Assembly (NCBI GenBank): GCA_002320935.1
Contig: DCLG01000077.1
Coordinates: forward strand, 78,461-85,074
Direction: 5' to 3'
DNA length: 6,614 bases
Source of the DNA: Pedobacter sp. UBA1654
GTDB lineage: Bacteria > Bacteroidota > Bacteroidia > Sphingobacteriales > Sphingobacteriaceae
Positions 6,012 through 6,614 of this stretch are shown here, piece after piece. The position numbers were made by a program, and so were the translations under genes. Each line of letters starts with the position of its first letter. Position 1 is the first letter of the stretch. The notes under the pieces were generated by a model. The model was not told the DNA's origin, did no database searches, and saw only the letters and a list, made by a program, of their open reading frames with translations.

Positions 6012-6614
6012 ATGGTTACAGCAGAGCAAATCAGAAAGGCTTATATCGACTATGTACTTACACATGGTGAAAAGCCGAAATCCATATATAGTTTTGTAAA
6101 AAGCCTGGATATTCAGGAGTCTGAATTCTATGATCACTATGCTTCCTTTGAGAGTATAGAGAAGAACACCTGGGCAGAACTCGTTGCCGAGACCATTGGT
6201 GCTGTGCAGCAGCAGGAGGTCTGGGCGGAATACTCGTCCCGCGATAAGATGTTGTCTTTCTTTTACAGCCTTACAGAGTTGCTGAAAAGCCAACGCAGTT
6301 TCATTGTCTACAGCCTGAAGGACAACGGCAGCAATCACTACACCCATGCCCCACTTTCCGCAGCCCGCGAACTGTTTGAACAGTTTGCAGAAAACGTACT
6401 CAGCGAAGGACTGGAAAGTGGTGAACTAGCCGAGCGTAAGTTCTTTACCAAACGCTACAAAGACGCTTTATGGGCACAGTTTGTTTTCATTACCAAGTTC
6501 TGGATCAATGACGACAGTACAGGGTTCGAGAAAACCGACGAGGCTATTGAGAAGGGCATCAATGTGACATTTGACCTGTTTCAGCGTTCGCCGATTGACA
6601 ACCTGTTCGAGTAT
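6012..6614 (+). CDS. TetR-family-type transcriptional regulator (3' end outside window)
   Basis: The first 201 codons of an all-helical protein run to the window edge without a stop. The start ATG at 6012 gives MVTAEQIRKAYIDYVLTHGE, matching the first helix of a TetR-type DNA-binding domain. Residues about 22-50 would be the helix-turn-helix, with EFYDHYASFESIEK (38-51) in place of the usual YxYFxSKExL motif, so the recognition helix is divergent. Residues about 75-195 form a ligand-binding-type helical region, ending SPIDNLFEY. I recall this group from Bacteroidota as TetR regulators with a special C-terminal domain, often next to an AarF/UbiB-type kinase gene, which would lie to the right of this window if present; this is memory, not evidence. 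It is divergent from the metal-uptake pair and could regulate it or its own downstream gene. Confidence 0.82.
   Translation, partial: MVTAEQIRKAYIDYVLTHGEKPKSIYSFVKSLDIQESEFYDHYASFESIEKNTWAELVAETIGAVQQQEVWAEYSSRDKMLSFFYSLTELLKSQRSFIVYSLKDNGSNHYTHAPLSAARELFEQFAENVLSEGLESGELAERKFFTKRYKDALWAQFVFITKFWINDDSTGFEKTDEAIEKGINVTFDLFQRSPIDNLFEY

Noticed and set aside
5994..6347. Minus-strand open frame opposite the TetR gene
   Set aside because: The plus-strand frame is open for 201 codons to the window edge and has TetR-like helices; the minus frame is its shadow.

Overview
The window looks like chromosomal DNA of a Bacteroidota bacterium, most likely a Sphingobacteriaceae member (Pedobacter-like). 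The reasons are a TonB-dependent receptor with an N-terminal carboxypeptidase-regulatory-like domain, the lack of Shine-Dalgarno sequences before clear starts, several matches to the Bacteroidota -7 promoter box (TAnnTTTG), and protein families familiar from that group. The taxon is inferred from these features, not from a database match. I see no tRNA, rRNA, CRISPR array, insertion sequence or phage gene.

Layout, left to right. Positions 2-241 hold the 3' end of an ABC-transporter ATPase (+). Positions 395-1072 encode an OmpA-family lipoprotein with a glycine-zipper segment (+), closed by a strong hairpin terminator that also serves the facing gene. Positions 1122-1481 (-) encode a conserved hypothetical protein. 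It is divergent, across only 36 bp, from a Gfo/Idh/MocA oxidoreductase at 1518-2552 (+). The oxidoreductase overlaps tail-to-tail by 4 bp with an alpha/beta-hydrolase locus (2549-3006, -) that keeps its signal peptide and C-terminal third but has lost the middle of the gene. A terminator at 3061-3096 separates it from a 776-aa TonB-dependent receptor (3107-5437, -). Just upstream of the receptor, on the same strand, lies a small membrane-anchored protein rich in His and Cys (5493-5828, -). Divergent from that pair is a TetR-type regulator (6012 onwards, +) that runs off the window.

How the genes may work together. The small His/Cys protein and the receptor are 55 bp apart, co-directional, and bounded by a -7 box upstream and a terminator downstream. 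They look like a two-gene operon for outer-membrane uptake of a metal ion or metal complex. The metal is not proved by sequence; zinc or copper are guesses from the ligands and receptor type. The OmpA lipoprotein ties the outer membrane to peptidoglycan. The oxidoreductase and the 119-aa protein share a compact promoter region but have no evident common pathway.

The main oddities are the internally deleted hydrolase, the mirrored promoter/start region at 1479-1520, and three successive inverted repeats between the small gene and the receptor gene. I found no clearly new multi-gene system.
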